64,000 nt of DNA from Flexivirga aerilata (GCF_013002715.1 NZ_JABENB010000002.1:434001-498000), one strand, 5' to 3'. Counted from the stretch's first letter, positions 53,611 to 62,823 are shown. Program-made: numbers and translations. The notes: generated by a model not told the origin, from the sequence alone.

Positions 53611-54220
53611 CTTCCAGCGGGCCCTGGAGCGGGCGCTGCGGCGGGCCGACATACCCACGGCGTTCTCCGCGGGGTTCCACCCGCACCCGAAGATCAGCTA
53701 CGCCAACGCCGCGCCCACCGGCACCGCCAGCGAGGCGGAGTACTTCGAGGTGCAGTTGCGCGAACGCCGCGAGCCGGATGCCGTGCTGACCGCGCTCAAC
53801 GCGGCGCTGCCGGACGGGCTCGACATCCTCGCGGTCGCCGAGGCCGGCCACGGCGCGCTCGCCGACCGGCTCGAGGGCAGCCGGTGGCGCCTGGACTTCC
53901 CGGCGGAGACCGCGCAGCAGCTGGCCGACGCGACCGCGCGCCTGCTCGCGATGGACACCGCCGAGGTGTCCCGGATGACCAAGCGCGGCGAACGCACCTT
54001 CGACGTGCGCGCCGCGATCCTCGCGCTCACCGCCGACGGCGGCTCACTCGACCTCGTCCTGCGGCACCAGACCCCGCTGGTGCGCCCCGACGACGTGCTC
54101 GCCGCGCTCTGCCGGCACGCCGGGCTGGACGAGGCGTCCCGGCCACTCGTCACCCGACTCAGTCAGGGCCCGCTGGCGGGCGATCAGGCCACGATCGGGA
54201 ACCCGCTGGAAACCGGTTGA
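53504..54220 (+). CDS. TIGR03936/DUF2344 radical SAM-associated protein
   Basis: A 238-residue protein whose first conserved block is VQYAKRGRLRFSSTRDFQRALERALRRADIPTAFSAGFHPHPKISYANAAPTGTASEAEYFEV, the DUF2344 signature. It is the usual partner of TIGR03960-type radical SAM proteins, adjacent or fused to them in many bacteria, and lies just upstream of rne. GTG 53504 gives a 20-residue leader before the domain; a later GTG at 53549 is possible. Either start lies inside the MFS gene. Its activity is unknown. Confidence 0.88.
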   Translation: MARQRVPEGPAPDPAVQKLRVQYAKRGRLRFSSTRDFQRALERALRRADIPTAFSAGFHPHPKISYANAAPTGTASEAEYFEVQLRERREPDAVLTALNAALPDGLDILAVAEAGHGALADRLEGSRWRLDFPAETAQQLADATARLLAMDTAEVSRMTKRGERTFDVRAAILALTADGGSLDLVLRHQTPLVRPDDVLAALCRHAGLDEASRPLVTRLSQGPLAGDQATIGNPLETG

Positions 54221-54530
54221 CAGCTCTGCGGGCGATCGTGTGCGACAATGGCAACGGTCGTCGGCACTACCACAACGTGCCCACGCCCCGTCGATATCCG
54301 CTTTCGAGCCCGCGAGACTTCGCGACCAGCCGAGTGCCGGATCGACGGCGGCCGACCCACGGAAGCCGCGCTCATGCCGCGAATCCGGGCCGGACGTAAC
54401 AGCCGACTTTGCGTCGCAGGGTCACCCCTCGCCGAGGGGCACCCACACGCGACGAACTATCCGCGACATGCGGACGTGCGGGCACTGCCTCGTTGTGGGC
54501 GCGTTCGCGTGCTGGACCAGAAAGAGGGCC
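54221..54530 (+). promoter_or_regulatory. long leader region of rne
   Basis: A 310-bp stretch without a gene. GACAAT (54244-54249) is a candidate -10. TTGACA at 54217-54222 overlaps the previous stop but is 21 bp away, longer than usual. CCCCTC-GCC-GAGGGG (54425-54439) is a stable small hairpin. The rne frame stays open through this region, but its translation is not RNase E-like. A structured leader that lets RNase E cut its own mRNA is plausible by analogy to E. coli rne; that is inference. Confidence 0.4.
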
Positions 54531-57272
54531 ATGGCCCCCCAGGACACCAACCCGTTCCTGGCGCCCGGTGCAACCACCGATGGCGTCGACGAACCCACTT
54601 CGGGCGAATTCGCCCAGACCGCCGAGCCCACCGAGACCACCGAGTCCAGTGACTCCACTGACGTGACGGGCTCGACCGAGTCGGCGCGTGACAGCGCGTC
54701 CTCGCAGCCGGCCGCCGAGCAGCCGAGCGCGGCGCCGATGAACTTCGGCCTGCTCTTCCAGGCGCCGGACCCGCAGACCCGCGCCCCGCGCCGCGAGCAG
54801 GCCGAGGCCGCCCACGACGCCGACTACTCCGACGACGCCGGCGATTCCGGTGACTCCGGTGAATCCGGCGACGCGACGTCGCACGACTCCGACGGCGACG
54901 CCGACCAGCAGCCGAGCGGCCGGTCGCGCCGGCGCGGTGGCCGTGGCCGCCGCAAGGACGACGCGGACAAGCCGGACGACGGCGGCGACGGCGAGCCGAA
55001 GGGCAAGGGCCGCAAGAACGCCAAGAAGTCCGACGCCAAGCAGGACGACTCCGAGCAGTCCGACGGTGACGCCGCCGACTCGGGCGACGCCGACCACGAC
55101 GACGAGCAGTCCGAGGGCAGCCGCCGTCGTACCCGCCGGCGTCGCCGCAGCGGCAGCACCAGCGAGGGCGACGACCCGCCCGGCACCGTCACCAAGGTGC
55201 GCGAGCCGCGCAAGGAGCGCGACGAGGTCACCGCGATCAAGGGCTCCACCCGCCTGGAGGCCAAGAAGCAGCGCCGCCGCGAGGGCCGCGAGGCCGGCCG
55301 CCGCCGCACGGTGATCACCGAGGCGGAGTTCCTCGCCCGCCGCGAGAGCGTCGACCGGCAGATGGTGGTGCGTGAGCGCCACGGCCGCACCCAGATCGGC
55401 GTGCTCGAGGACGGCGTGCTCGTCGAGCACTACGTCTCCCGCGAGGTGCAGCAGGCCTCGATGGCCGGCAACGTCTACCTCGGCAAGGTGCAGAACGTCC
55501 TGCCGAGCATGGAGGCCGCCTTCGTCGACATCGGCCGCGGCCGCAACGCCGTGCTGTATGCCGGTGAGGTCAACTGGGACGCCGCCGGTCTCGAGAACGG
55601 CCAGGCCAAGCGCATCGAGAACGCCCTGAAGTCCGGCGACACCGTGCTGGTGCAGGTCACCAAGGACCCGATCGGTCACAAGGGCGCCCGGCTGACGAGC
55701 CAGGTGTCGCTGCCCGGCCGGTTCCTGGTCTACGTGCCCGGCAACTCGATGACCGGCATCTCCCGCAAGCTGCCCGACGTCGAGCGGGCCCGGCTGAAGA
55801 AGATCCTCAAGGAGGTCGTCCCGGCCGACGCCGGCGTCATCGTGCGGACCGCCGCCGAGGGAGCCAGCGAGGAGGACCTGCGCGCCGACGTCGAGCGCCT
55901 GCAGGCCCAGTGGGAGCAGATCCAGGCCGACGCCAAGACCGCGAACGCCCCGAGCCTGCTGCACGGCGAGCCCGACCTCACCGTCCGCGTCATCCGGGAC
56001 GTCTTCAACGAGGACTTCAGCAAGCTGGTCGTCCAGGGCGACGGCGCCTGGAAGCAGGTCGAGGGTTACGTCACCTCGGTCGCGCCCGATCTCGCCGAGC
56101 GCCTCGAGAAGTGGACCGGTGAGCAGGACGTCTTCACCGTGCACCGCATCGACGAGCAGCTCGCCAAGGCACTCGACCGCAAGGTGTGGCTGCCGAGCGG
56201 CGGGTCGCTGATCATCGACCGCACCGAGGCCATGACGGTCATCGACGTCAACACCGGCAAGTTCGTCGGGTCCGGCGGCAACCTCGAGGAAACCGTCACC
56301 AAGAACAACCTCGAGGCGGCCGAGGAGATCGTCCGGCAGCTGCGGCTGCGCGACATCGGCGGCATCATCGTCGTCGACTTCATCGACATGGTCCTGGAGT
56401 CCAACCGCGACCTGGTCGTCCGCCGGCTCCTCGAGTGCCTCGGCCGCGACCGCACCAAGCACCAGGTCGCCGAGGTCACCTCGCTCGGCCTGGTGCAGAT
56501 GACCCGCAAGCGGGTCGGATCCGGTCTGCTCGAGGTCTTCTCCGAGCCCTGCGACCACTGCAGCGGCCGCGGGATCATCGTGCACACCGACCCGGTCGAC
56601 AAGCCCTCGGGCGGCGGCAACAACGGCAACAACGGCGGTGGCGCCAACTCCGGCGGCAACGGCAAGTCCCGCAAAGGCCGCGGCAAGAAGCAGCAGGACG
56701 AGCCCGCCAAGCCGAGCGGTCCGACCGCGGCCCAGATCGCGGCCGCCGCGCACGCCGCCGCCGTCTCCGCCGACAAGCACGAGGACGACGGCGAGGCAGC
56801 CCACGCGACGGTGTCCGACACCGTCGCCGCCGAGGCCATCGACCGGCCCGACCTCGCGGTGACCGGCCGCGCCGGCAGCCAGCGCCGCCGCGCGCAGGAC
56901 GCCGACGGTGCGGCAGGGGAGTCCGGGCAGGCCGGCTCCACCGCCTCCACCGCGCAGACCGAGTCCACCGAGCAGAGCGAGGAGCCGGCGCAGCAGCCCG
57001 CGCCGAAGCTCACCGGCCGGGCTCGCCGCCGGCGGGCGACCGCCGCCGCGGGCAGCGCCCCGCACGTCGACACCCCGGCAACCCCGGCCCCGGTGACGGT
57101 GACCGCGGCGGAGGCTGCGGAGACCGCGGCGGCCGCTCCGGCGAGCGAGCCGGCCGAGGCCGACGCGCCGGCATCGGACGCCGCCCCGGTCACCAAGCCG
57201 GCGCGCGCGCCGCGCCGCAAGCGCACCCGCGTAGTCGCCCCGGCGGGACCGCCGACCGGCGACGACGCCTGA
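54531..57272 (+). CDS. rne: ribonuclease E/G
   Basis: A 913-residue RNase E/G. A long acidic/basic disordered N-terminal extension (about 1-275, with Asp/Ser/Gly and Arg-rich stretches) precedes the S1 domain (MAGNVYLGKVQNVLPSMEAAFVDIGRGRNAVLYAGEV). The catalytic DNase-I-like domain has LIIDRTEAMTVIDVNTGKF and IGGIIVVDFIDM, which hold the magnesium-binding Asp residues. The zinc-link-like CDHCSGRG follows. The C-terminal 200 residues are Ala/Pro/Thr rich and disordered. This central catalytic domain with both tails is the usual actinobacterial layout. It processes rRNA and decays mRNA. ATG 54531 has AGAGGG upstream. Confidence 0.93.
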   Translation: MAPQDTNPFLAPGATTDGVDEPTSGEFAQTAEPTETTESSDSTDVTGSTESARDSASSQPAAEQPSAAPMNFGLLFQAPDPQTRAPRREQAEAAHDADYSDDAGDSGDSGESGDATSHDSDGDADQQPSGRSRRRGGRGRRKDDADKPDDGGDGEPKGKGRKNAKKSDAKQDDSEQSDGDAADSGDADHDDEQSEGSRRRTRRRRRSGSTSEGDDPPGTVTKVREPRKERDEVTAIKGSTRLEAKKQRRREGREAGRRRTVITEAEFLARRESVDRQMVVRERHGRTQIGVLEDGVLVEHYVSREVQQASMAGNVYLGKVQNVLPSMEAAFVDIGRGRNAVLYAGEVNWDAAGLENGQAKRIENALKSGDTVLVQVTKDPIGHKGARLTSQVSLPGRFLVYVPGNSMTGISRKLPDVERARLKKILKEVVPADAGVIVRTAAEGASEEDLRADVERLQAQWEQIQADAKTANAPSLLHGEPDLTVRVIRDVFNEDFSKLVVQGDGAWKQVEGYVTSVAPDLAERLEKWTGEQDVFTVHRIDEQLAKALDRKVWLPSGGSLIIDRTEAMTVIDVNTGKFVGSGGNLEETVTKNNLEAAEEIVRQLRLRDIGGIIVVDFIDMVLESNRDLVVRRLLECLGRDRTKHQVAEVTSLGLVQMTRKRVGSGLLEVFSEPCDHCSGRGIIVHTDPVDKPSGGGNNGNNGGGANSGGNGKSRKGRGKKQQDEPAKPSGPTAAQIAAAAHAAAVSADKHEDDGEAAHATVSDTVAAEAIDRPDLAVTGRAGSQRRRAQDADGAAGESGQAGSTASTAQTESTEQSEEPAQQPAPKLTGRARRRRATAAAGSAPHVDTPATPAPVTVTAAEAAETAAAAPASEPAEADAPASDAAPVTKPARAPRRKRTRVVAPAGPPTGDDA

Positions 57273-57279
57273 CCTCCCC

Positions 57280-57319
57280 GATCCGTATGCCGTGAGGAGT
57301 CCCGCACGGCATACGGATC
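57280..57319. terminator. perfect 15-bp hairpin after rne
   Basis: GATCCGTATGCCGTG pairs with its exact complement ending at 57319 around a 10-nt loop, 8 nt after the rne stop. No T-run. The stem contains the GTATGCC/GGCATAC motif that is frequent in the window. Confidence 0.65.
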
Positions 57320-57326
57320 CGGCGAT

Positions 57327-57356
57327 TTGGAGCGCGCCGAGCGTGACCGGTAAACT
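57327..57356 (+). promoter_or_regulatory. promoter of rplU-rpmA
   Basis: TTGGAG (57327-57332) and TAAACT (57351-57356) are 18 bp apart, a good housekeeping-type promoter. It gives a leader of about 95 nt before the rplU GTG. Confidence 0.55.
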
Positions 57357-57361
57357 CGTGC

Positions 57362-57458
57362 CTCGGTGTGCCCACCGAGCGGGCGTCCCGGTGTCCCCGG
57401 GGTCGCTGCCCGCCGGTCATCCATCAAGAGCGCACTCATGACGAAAGAGAGTTCCAAC
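57362..57458 (+). ncRNA. structured 5' leader of rplU (candidate ribosomal-protein leader)
   Basis: Stem CTCGGTG/CACCGAG (57362-57379, loop TGCC) is followed by a second stem CGGGC.../...GCCCG (57380 to about 57412) whose interior contains CCCCGGGG. The purine-rich GACGAAAGAGAG lies before the start. L21 leaders that bind the ribosomal protein are known in other phyla; whether this is a related element is unproven. Confidence 0.3.
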
Positions 57459-57767
57459 GTGTACGCGATTGTTCGCGCAGGCGGCCGCCAGGAGAAGGTC
57501 TCCGTCGGCGACATCCTGACCATCGACAAAGTGACCGTCGCCCCGGGCGACAGCATCGAGCTGAAGCCGCTGCTGATCGTGGACGGCGCGACCGTGACCT
57601 CCGACGCCGGCAAGCTGGCGAAGGTCACCGTGAAGGCCGAGGTCATGAAGGCCACCAAGGGCCCGAAGATCACGATCATGAAGTACAAGAACAAGACCGG
57701 CTACCGCAAGCGGCAGGGTCACCGTCAGCCGCTGACCCAGGTCAAGGTCACCGCGATCGACGCCTAA
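57459..57767 (+). CDS. rplU: 50S ribosomal protein L21
   Basis: A 102-residue L21: [25 protein letters not shown], then [26 protein letters not shown] and the highly conserved [29 protein letters not shown] 57459 gives the standard length; an upstream ATG at 57438 would add MTKESSN, which is not family-like. It is first in the rplU-rpmA-obgE order. Confidence 0.97.
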   Translation: MYAIVRAGGRQEKVSVGDILTIDKVTVAPGDSIELKPLLIVDGATVTSDAGKLAKVTVKAEVMKATKGPKITIMKYKNKTGYRKRQGHRQPLTQVKVTAIDA

Positions 57768-57825
57768 GCCTTGCGCTTCGGCTCTCGCGTCCCACCAGCA
57801 CACTCTCAAGCAAAGGCACTAAGAC

Positions 57826-58086
57826 ATGGCACACAAGAAGGGTGCGTCCTCGACCCGCAACGGTCGTGACTCCAACTCCCAGCGCCTCGGCGTGAAGCGC
57901 TTCGGCGGCCAGCTCGTCGGCGCGGGCGAGATCATCGTCCGCCAGCGCGGCACCCACTTCCACCCCGGTGAGGGCGTGGGCCGTGGCGGCGACGACACGC
58001 TGTTCGCACTGCGCGACGGCGCCGTCGAGTTCGGCGCGAAGCGCGGCCGCAAGACCGTCAACGTCGTCGAGGTCGAGCAGGCCTGA
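57826..58086 (+). CDS. rpmA: 50S ribosomal protein L27
   Basis: An 86-residue L27 beginning [31 protein letters not shown] and containing [32 protein letters not shown]. The N-terminus reaches the peptidyl-transferase centre. No processed leader of the firmicute type is present. It lies 58 nt after rplU. Confidence 0.98.
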   Translation: MAHKKGASSTRNGRDSNSQRLGVKRFGGQLVGAGEIIVRQRGTHFHPGEGVGRGGDDTLFALRDGAVEFGAKRGRKTVNVVEVEQA

Positions 58087-58111
58087 CGCCGGACGGCGCG
58101 CACATCTCAAC

Positions 58112-58151
58112 CCGAAGGGGTGGGTCCCAGCTGGTGACCCGCCCCTTTCGG
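58112..58151 (+). terminator. hairpin between rpmA and obgE
   Basis: CCGAAGGGGTGGGTC pairs with GACCCGCCCCTTTCGG with one bulge and one wobble around CCAGCTGGT. It probably limits read-through from the abundant rplU-rpmA message into obgE rather than blocking it fully. Confidence 0.5.
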
Positions 58152-58182
58152 CATACACCTTTGATTCGGTAGGAGAACCCCC

Positions 58183-59727
58183 GTGGCAACCAATTTCGTC
58201 GACCGCGTCGTGCTGCACGTGCGCGGTGGCAACGGCGGCCACGGCGTCGCGTCCGTGCACCGCGAGAAGTTCAAGCCGCTCGGCGGCCCCGACGGTGGCA
58301 ACGGCGGCCACGGCGGCAACGTCGTGCTCGAGGTCGACCCGCAGTCGACCACCCTGCTCGAATACCACCGCAGCCCGCACCGCGCCGCGCCCAACGGGCG
58401 ACCGGGTGCCGGCGACGAGAAGAACGGCGCCGACGGCGCCGACCTGGTGCTGCCGGTGCCCGAGGGCACCGTCGTGAAGGACGCTCGCGGCGACGTGCTC
58501 GCCGACCTGGTCGGGCCGGGCACCCGCTATGTCGCCGCGGCCGGCGGCCGCGGCGGTCTCGGCAACAAGGCGCTGGCGTCCCCGCGCCGCAAGGCTCCCG
58601 GCTTCGCGCTGCTCGGCGAGCCCGGCGACGAGCACGACATCACCCTCGAGCTCAAGACCCTCGCCGACGTGGCGCTGATCGGTTTCCCGTCCGCCGGCAA
58701 GTCCAGCCTGGTGTCGGCGATGTCCGCCGCCCGGCCCAAGATCGCCGACTACCCCTTCACCACTCTGGTGCCCAATCTCGGTGTGGTCACGGCAGGTTCG
58801 CAGCGTTACACGATCGCCGACGTGCCGGGTCTCATCCCGGGCGCGAGCGAGGGCAAGGGCCTCGGCCTGGAGTTCCTGCGGCACGTCGAGCGCTGCTCGG
58901 TGCTGGTGCACGTGATCGACTGCGCCACGCTGGAGGCCGGCCGCGACCCGATGACCGACCTGGAGGTCATCGAGCAGGAGCTGTCGCAGTATGTCGCCGA
59001 CGACACCCTCGGCGGCAAGCCGCTGTCCGATCGCACCCGCGTCGTGGTGCTCAACAAGGCCGACGTGCCCGACGCGCGCGAGCTCGCCGAGCTGGTCAAG
59101 CCCGACCTGGAGGCACGCGGTCTCGAGGTGCACATCGTCTCCGCGGTCGCCCACGAGGGCCTGCGCGAGCTGAGCTTCTCGCTCGCCAAGCACGTCGACG
59201 AGGCACGCGCCGAGATCGAGATCGCCACCGCGCCGCAGCGGATCGTGTTGCGCCCCAAGGCGGTTGACGACTCCGGCTTCCACATCCGCAGGGAGAAGCA
59301 CGGCGACGAGACGATCTTCCGGATCATCGGTGAGCGGCCCACCCGCTGGGTGCGGCAGACCGACTTCGCCAACGACGAGGCTGTCGGTTACCTCGCCGAC
59401 CGCCTCAACCGCCTCGGTGTCGAGGAGGAGCTCTTCAAGGCCGGGGCGGTGCCCGGCTCCACCGTGCTCATCGGACCCGACGACAACGCCGTCGTCTTCG
59501 ACTGGGAGCCCACCATGGCCACCGGCGCCGAGCTGCTCGGCCCGCGCGGCACCGACCTGCGCCTGGACGAGTCCGGCCGCGCGACGCGTGCCGAGAAGCG
59601 CGAGCAGTTCCACCAGCGCAAGGACGCCCAGCGCGAGGCACGTGAGGAGTTGCAGGCCGAGCGGAAGGCGGGCCTGTGGACCGACCGCGACCCGGTGCCC
59701 TCCGAAGACACCGGCGATGACAGCTGA
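58183..59727 (+). CDS. obgE: GTPase ObgE/CgtA
   Basis: A 514-residue Obg GTPase. The glycine-rich Obg domain (1 to about 160) starts [45 protein letters not shown]. The G domain has GFPSAGKSS at 167-175, DVPGLI, NKAD and SAV-like G5. The OCT domain (about 345-425) is typical of actinobacteria and firmicutes, followed by a charged tail. It has roles in 50S assembly and the stringent response. The GTG start has GTAGGAGAA upstream. The 3' end overlaps proB by 11 nt. Confidence 0.96.
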   Translation: MATNFVDRVVLHVRGGNGGHGVASVHREKFKPLGGPDGGNGGHGGNVVLEVDPQSTTLLEYHRSPHRAAPNGRPGAGDEKNGADGADLVLPVPEGTVVKDARGDVLADLVGPGTRYVAAAGGRGGLGNKALASPRRKAPGFALLGEPGDEHDITLELKTLADVALIGFPSAGKSSLVSAMSAARPKIADYPFTTLVPNLGVVTAGSQRYTIADVPGLIPGASEGKGLGLEFLRHVERCSVLVHVIDCATLEAGRDPMTDLEVIEQELSQYVADDTLGGKPLSDRTRVVVLNKADVPDARELAELVKPDLEARGLEVHIVSAVAHEGLRELSFSLAKHVDEARAEIEIATAPQRIVLRPKAVDDSGFHIRREKHGDETIFRIIGERPTRWVRQTDFANDEAVGYLADRLNRLGVEEELFKAGAVPGSTVLIGPDDNAVVFDWEPTMATGAELLGPRGTDLRLDESGRATRAEKREQFHQRKDAQREAREELQAERKAGLWTDRDPVPSEDTGDDS

Positions 59728-60862
59728 GGCGAGTCTGCGCGACCGCGTCGCGACCGCCGAGACCGTCGTGGTCAAGGTCGGCTCGAGCTCGCTGACCGAC
59801 CCCGAGGGCGGCCTGTCAGCCGGTCGCCTCGCCGCGCTGGTGGACGCCCTCGCCGCCCGCCGGCTGGCCGGCAGCAACGTGGTCCTCGTGTCCTCGGGGG
59901 CCATCGCCGCCGGCATGGTGCCGCTCGGGTTGCGGCGGCGACCGCGCGACCTGGCGACCCAGCAGGCCGCCGCGAGTGTGGGGCAGGGGGCGCTGCTTGC
60001 GGCATACAGCGCCGAGTTCGGGCGGCACGGCCTCACCACCGGCCAGGTGTTGCTGACCGCCGACGACGTCACCCGGCGCGGGCACTACCTCAACGCACGC
60101 CGCACCATCGAGCGGCTGCTCGACCTCGGCGTGGTGCCGGTCATCAACGAGAACGACACCGTCGCCACCCACGAGATCCGCTTCGGCGACAACGACCGCC
60201 TCGCCGCGCTCGTCGCCCACCTGATCGACGCGCGTGCGCTGGTGCTGCTCTCCGACGTCGACGCCCTGTATGACGCGCCGCCCTCGCACCCCGGCGCCCG
60301 CCGCATCGACACGGTCACCGACCATGCGCAGCTCGATGGTGTCGACATCGGCGGCACCAGCTCACATGTCGGCACCGGCGGCATGATCACCAAGATCGAG
60401 GCCGCCGAGATCGCCACCTCGGCGGGCGTCCCGACGGTGCTCACCGCCGCCGACCGGGCCGCGGCGGCGCTCGCCGGGCAGGACGTCGGCACGGTCTTCG
60501 CGCCGACCAAGACCCGGCCGAGCGCGCGGCAGCTGTGGTTGCGCTACGCGACCTCGCCGCAGGGCCGGCTGCTGCTCGACGCGGGCGCGGTCGAGGCGGT
60601 CACGCGGCGCGGAAAGTCCTTGCTGCCCGCCGGGATTCGTCAGGTGGCCGGGCACTTCGTCGCCGGTGACGCCGTTGACCTGATCGACGAGTCCGGCCGC
60701 GCGGTCGCCCGCGGGCTGGTCAACTACGACTCCAAGGAGTTGCCCGACCTGCTCGGCCGCAGCACGCACGAGCTGGCGCGGGACCTCGGCCCGGCATACG
60801 AGCGGGAAGTGATCCACCGCGATCACCTCGCCGTGCTCGACCGGGTGCGGGACCGACGATGA
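59717..60862 (+). CDS. proB: glutamate 5-kinase
   Basis: A 381-residue kinase. The N-terminal amino-acid kinase domain has [55 protein letters not shown] and [26 protein letters not shown]. The C-terminal PUA domain is about 285-370. It makes glutamyl 5-phosphate, the first step of proline synthesis, with proA as its partner downstream beyond two inserted genes. Its start lies inside the obgE 3' end (11-nt overlap). Confidence 0.96.
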   Translation: MTAEASLRDRVATAETVVVKVGSSSLTDPEGGLSAGRLAALVDALAARRLAGSNVVLVSSGAIAAGMVPLGLRRRPRDLATQQAAASVGQGALLAAYSAEFGRHGLTTGQVLLTADDVTRRGHYLNARRTIERLLDLGVVPVINENDTVATHEIRFGDNDRLAALVAHLIDARALVLLSDVDALYDAPPSHPGARRIDTVTDHAQLDGVDIGGTSSHVGTGGMITKIEAAEIATSAGVPTVLTAADRAAAALAGQDVGTVFAPTKTRPSARQLWLRYATSPQGRLLLDAGAVEAVTRRGKSLLPAGIRQVAGHFVAGDAVDLIDESGRAVARGLVNYDSKELPDLLGRSTHELARDLGPAYEREVIHRDHLAVLDRVRDRR

Positions 60863-60894
60863 ATTTTGCCCCCGGATGAACGAGGATTGACCAC

Positions 60895-61734
60895 GTGAGC
60901 ACAGCAGGGGAGCCCGTGCGCCCGGTCGCCGCGGATCCTGGCCCCAGCCAGCCCAGCCAGCCCAGCCAGCCCAGCCAGCCCAGCAAGGTCGACCTGGACA
61001 AGCAGGCCGCCGCGGTCGACGCCGAGCAGCCGCCCACCAAGGAGTGGTGGGACGACCCACGCATGCCCTGGAAGGGCAAGCCCGGCAAGGCCGAGCTCTG
61101 GTGCATCGGGTTGATCATCGCCACCGGCGCCTACGGCCTGCTCACGATCCCGGTGCGGCCGTGGATCCTCGGCAACTTCTCCGCGCCCGCCCGCGACTAC
61201 ATCCTCGCAGTCTTCAGCGGCTCCAACATCGCGATGGTCGACATCGGCGCGCTGATGCGGGTCGGTCAGCACCAGCCGATGTGGTGGGCGGCGCTGATCG
61301 CGGCCGCGCTCACCTCGATCAAGTTCGACTGGCTGTGGTGGTGGGCCGGGCGGCTCTGGGGGCGGGGCGTCATCGACATGATCGCCTCCCGCTCGAAGTG
61401 GGCCGGGCGCACGGCGCGCTACGCCGAGGGCATCGCCCGCAAGTTCGGCGGCCCGGCGGTATTCCTGGTGTGGTTCATCCCAATCCTGCCCAGCTCGATC
61501 GTCTATGCCTTCGTCGGCGACGCCCGGATGAGCCTGCGGAAGTTCCTGCTGATCGATTTCTCCGCGGGCATCGTCTACCGCGGCTTGTGGATGCTCGCCG
61601 GCTACCAGATGGGTGAGCCGGCCAAGGACCTGGTCAACCAGCTGGCGAAGTACAGCATGTGGCTGACGATCGGTGGCGTGATCATCGTCTTCATCGGCGT
61701 CTACCGCCAGCAGCGGCGGTTCGCCGCCCCGTGA
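60895..61734 (+). CDS. DedA family membrane protein (SNARE-associated/VTT domain)
   Basis: A 279-residue membrane protein. The N-terminal 65 residues are polar and include a Pro-Ser-Gln repeat tract. The core matches DedA: GLLTIPVRPWILGNFSAPARDYIL, a GRxWGRG-like loop (WWWAGRLWGRGVIDMI), the amphipathic stretch FGGPAVFLVWFIPILPSSIVYAFVGDARMSLRKFLLIDF and closing segments. DedA proteins act in membrane homeostasis and lipid-carrier flipping. GTG 60895 is the start; no Shine-Dalgarno is evident. Confidence 0.85.
   Translation: MSTAGEPVRPVAADPGPSQPSQPSQPSQPSKVDLDKQAAAVDAEQPPTKEWWDDPRMPWKGKPGKAELWCIGLIIATGAYGLLTIPVRPWILGNFSAPARDYILAVFSGSNIAMVDIGALMRVGQHQPMWWAALIAAALTSIKFDWLWWWAGRLWGRGVIDMIASRSKWAGRTARYAEGIARKFGGPAVFLVWFIPILPSSIVYAFVGDARMSLRKFLLIDFSAGIVYRGLWMLAGYQMGEPAKDLVNQLAKYSMWLTIGGVIIVFIGVYRQQRRFAAP
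60943..60978 (+). repeat. 9-bp tandem repeat coding Pro-Ser-Gln
   Basis: Four perfect copies of CCCAGCCAG, followed by a degenerate fifth, in the polar N-terminus of the DedA protein. It is in frame and prone to copy-number change. Confidence 0.9.
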
Positions 61735-61741
61735 GCCCGCG

Positions 61742-62563
61742 GTGAGGCTGCTCGTCACCGGGGGCACCGGGCTGCTCGGCAGCGAGGTCGTCGCCCAGGC
61801 GATCGCGCGCGGCGACGAGGTGGTGGCCACCACCTCGCGCACGCCGGGTCTCGACACCGCCGGCGGGGTGCGCTGGCGGCACCTCGACATCACCGACCGG
61901 GAGGCGTGCGCCGCGCTGCTGCGTGAGGTCGCACCCGAGGCCGTGGTGCACACGGCATACAACTATCGGGACTGGACCACGACCGCCGACGGCGCCGCGC
62001 ACGTCGCGCTCGCGGCCACCGCCGTCGGCGCGCACCTGGTGCACGTGTCGAGCGACGCGCTCTTCTCCGGCCGCCGTGCGTCGTATGACGAGAGCTGCGT
62101 CCCGGACCCGATCACGCCCTACGGCGCGGCGAAGGCCGCCGCGGAGACCGCCGTGCGCGCGGTCGCGCCCACCGCGACCATCGCTCGCAGCAGCCTCGTG
62201 CTCGGACCGGGGTCGCCGATGGAGAAGCTGGTGCACGACCTCATCGGCGGCGCCGACGGCGTGCTCTTCTCCGACGACGTGCGCTGCCCGGTGCACCGGT
62301 CGGACTCCGCGGCCGCGCTGCTCGAGCTCGCCGGCGCCCGCCCGACCGGGATCTTCCACTGCGGCGGCGCGGATGCGGTGAGCCGGGTCGCCCTCGGCGA
62401 GCTCATCGCGGCCCGCGACGGCCTCGACCTCACCGGGGTGCGGACCGGCTCCCGCCGCGATCTGCCCGAACCCGGGCCGATGGAGGTCCGCCTCGACTCG
62501 CGCCGCACCCAGGCCGCCCTGCGCACCCGGTTGCGGGGTGCGCGGGAGTTCCTCGCGCCGTAG
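61742..62563 (+). CDS. NAD-dependent epimerase / dTDP-4-dehydrorhamnose-reductase-like protein
   Basis: A 273-residue short-chain extended reductase. The nucleotide motif is LLVTGGTGLLGSEVV, followed by VVHTAYNY, HVSSDALFSGRR and the catalytic YGAAK. The fold resembles RmlD_sub_bind proteins, which reduce or epimerise nucleotide sugars, but no rhamnose operon is present and the substrate is unknown. GTG 61742 lies 7 nt after the DedA stop, so the two may form an operon. Confidence 0.83.
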   Translation: MRLLVTGGTGLLGSEVVAQAIARGDEVVATTSRTPGLDTAGGVRWRHLDITDREACAALLREVAPEAVVHTAYNYRDWTTTADGAAHVALAATAVGAHLVHVSSDALFSGRRASYDESCVPDPITPYGAAKAAAETAVRAVAPTATIARSSLVLGPGSPMEKLVHDLIGGADGVLFSDDVRCPVHRSDSAAALLELAGARPTGIFHCGGADAVSRVALGELIAARDGLDLTGVRTGSRRDLPEPGPMEVRLDSRRTQAALRTRLRGAREFLAP

Positions 62564-62587
62564 CGCAGCCCGGTGACCGCGTCCGGC

Positions 62588-62679
62588 CGCGACAAAAGTC
62601 GACCCTCGGCATACGGACGCGCCGCGGTCAGCGCCGAGACCGGTGCGTCGCTATGCCGAGGGTCGAGAAACGCTCGGGA
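62588..62679. repeat. 92-bp palindromic repeat, copy 1
   Basis: TCGACCCTCGGCATA (62599-62613) and its exact complement (62652-62666) form a 15-bp perfect stem, preceded by GACAAAAG and followed by GAAACGCTCGGGA. A near-copy lies 112 bp downstream. It is located in the 273-bp gap before proA. Confidence 0.85.
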
Positions 62680-62699
62680 TCCGGTCGCGCCCGACCGCC

Positions 62700-62791
62700 C
62701 GCGACAAAAGTCGACCCTCGGCATACGAACGCGCCGTGTTCGCCGGCCAGACCGGCGCGTCGCTATGCCGAGGGTCGAGAAACGCTCGGGA
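62700..62791. repeat. 92-bp palindromic repeat, copy 2
   Basis: Same layout as copy 1, with arms at 62711-62725 and 62764-62778. The arms and flanks are identical to copy 1, while the loop region has diverged, as expected if the stem is under constraint. Confidence 0.85.
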
Positions 62792-62823
62792 AATGCTCGG
62801 GACGCGGGCCGCACCCGGGCGTC

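Noticed and set aside
54217..54249. Strong sigma-70-type promoter TTGACA...GACAAT for rne
   Set aside because: The 21-bp spacing is too long for confident use; kept only as a candidate within the leader entry.
54372..57065. Long minus-strand open frame opposite rne
   Set aside because: Antisense shadow of a low-complexity gene; no domain and no start signals.
57748..60072. Long minus-strand frame opposite rpmA, obgE and proB
   Set aside because: Spans three certain plus-strand genes and their gaps; translation has no family motifs.
62588..62791. CRISPR or insertion sequence
   Set aside because: Only two copies, palindromic, with no transposase, no spacers of constant length and no target duplication visible.
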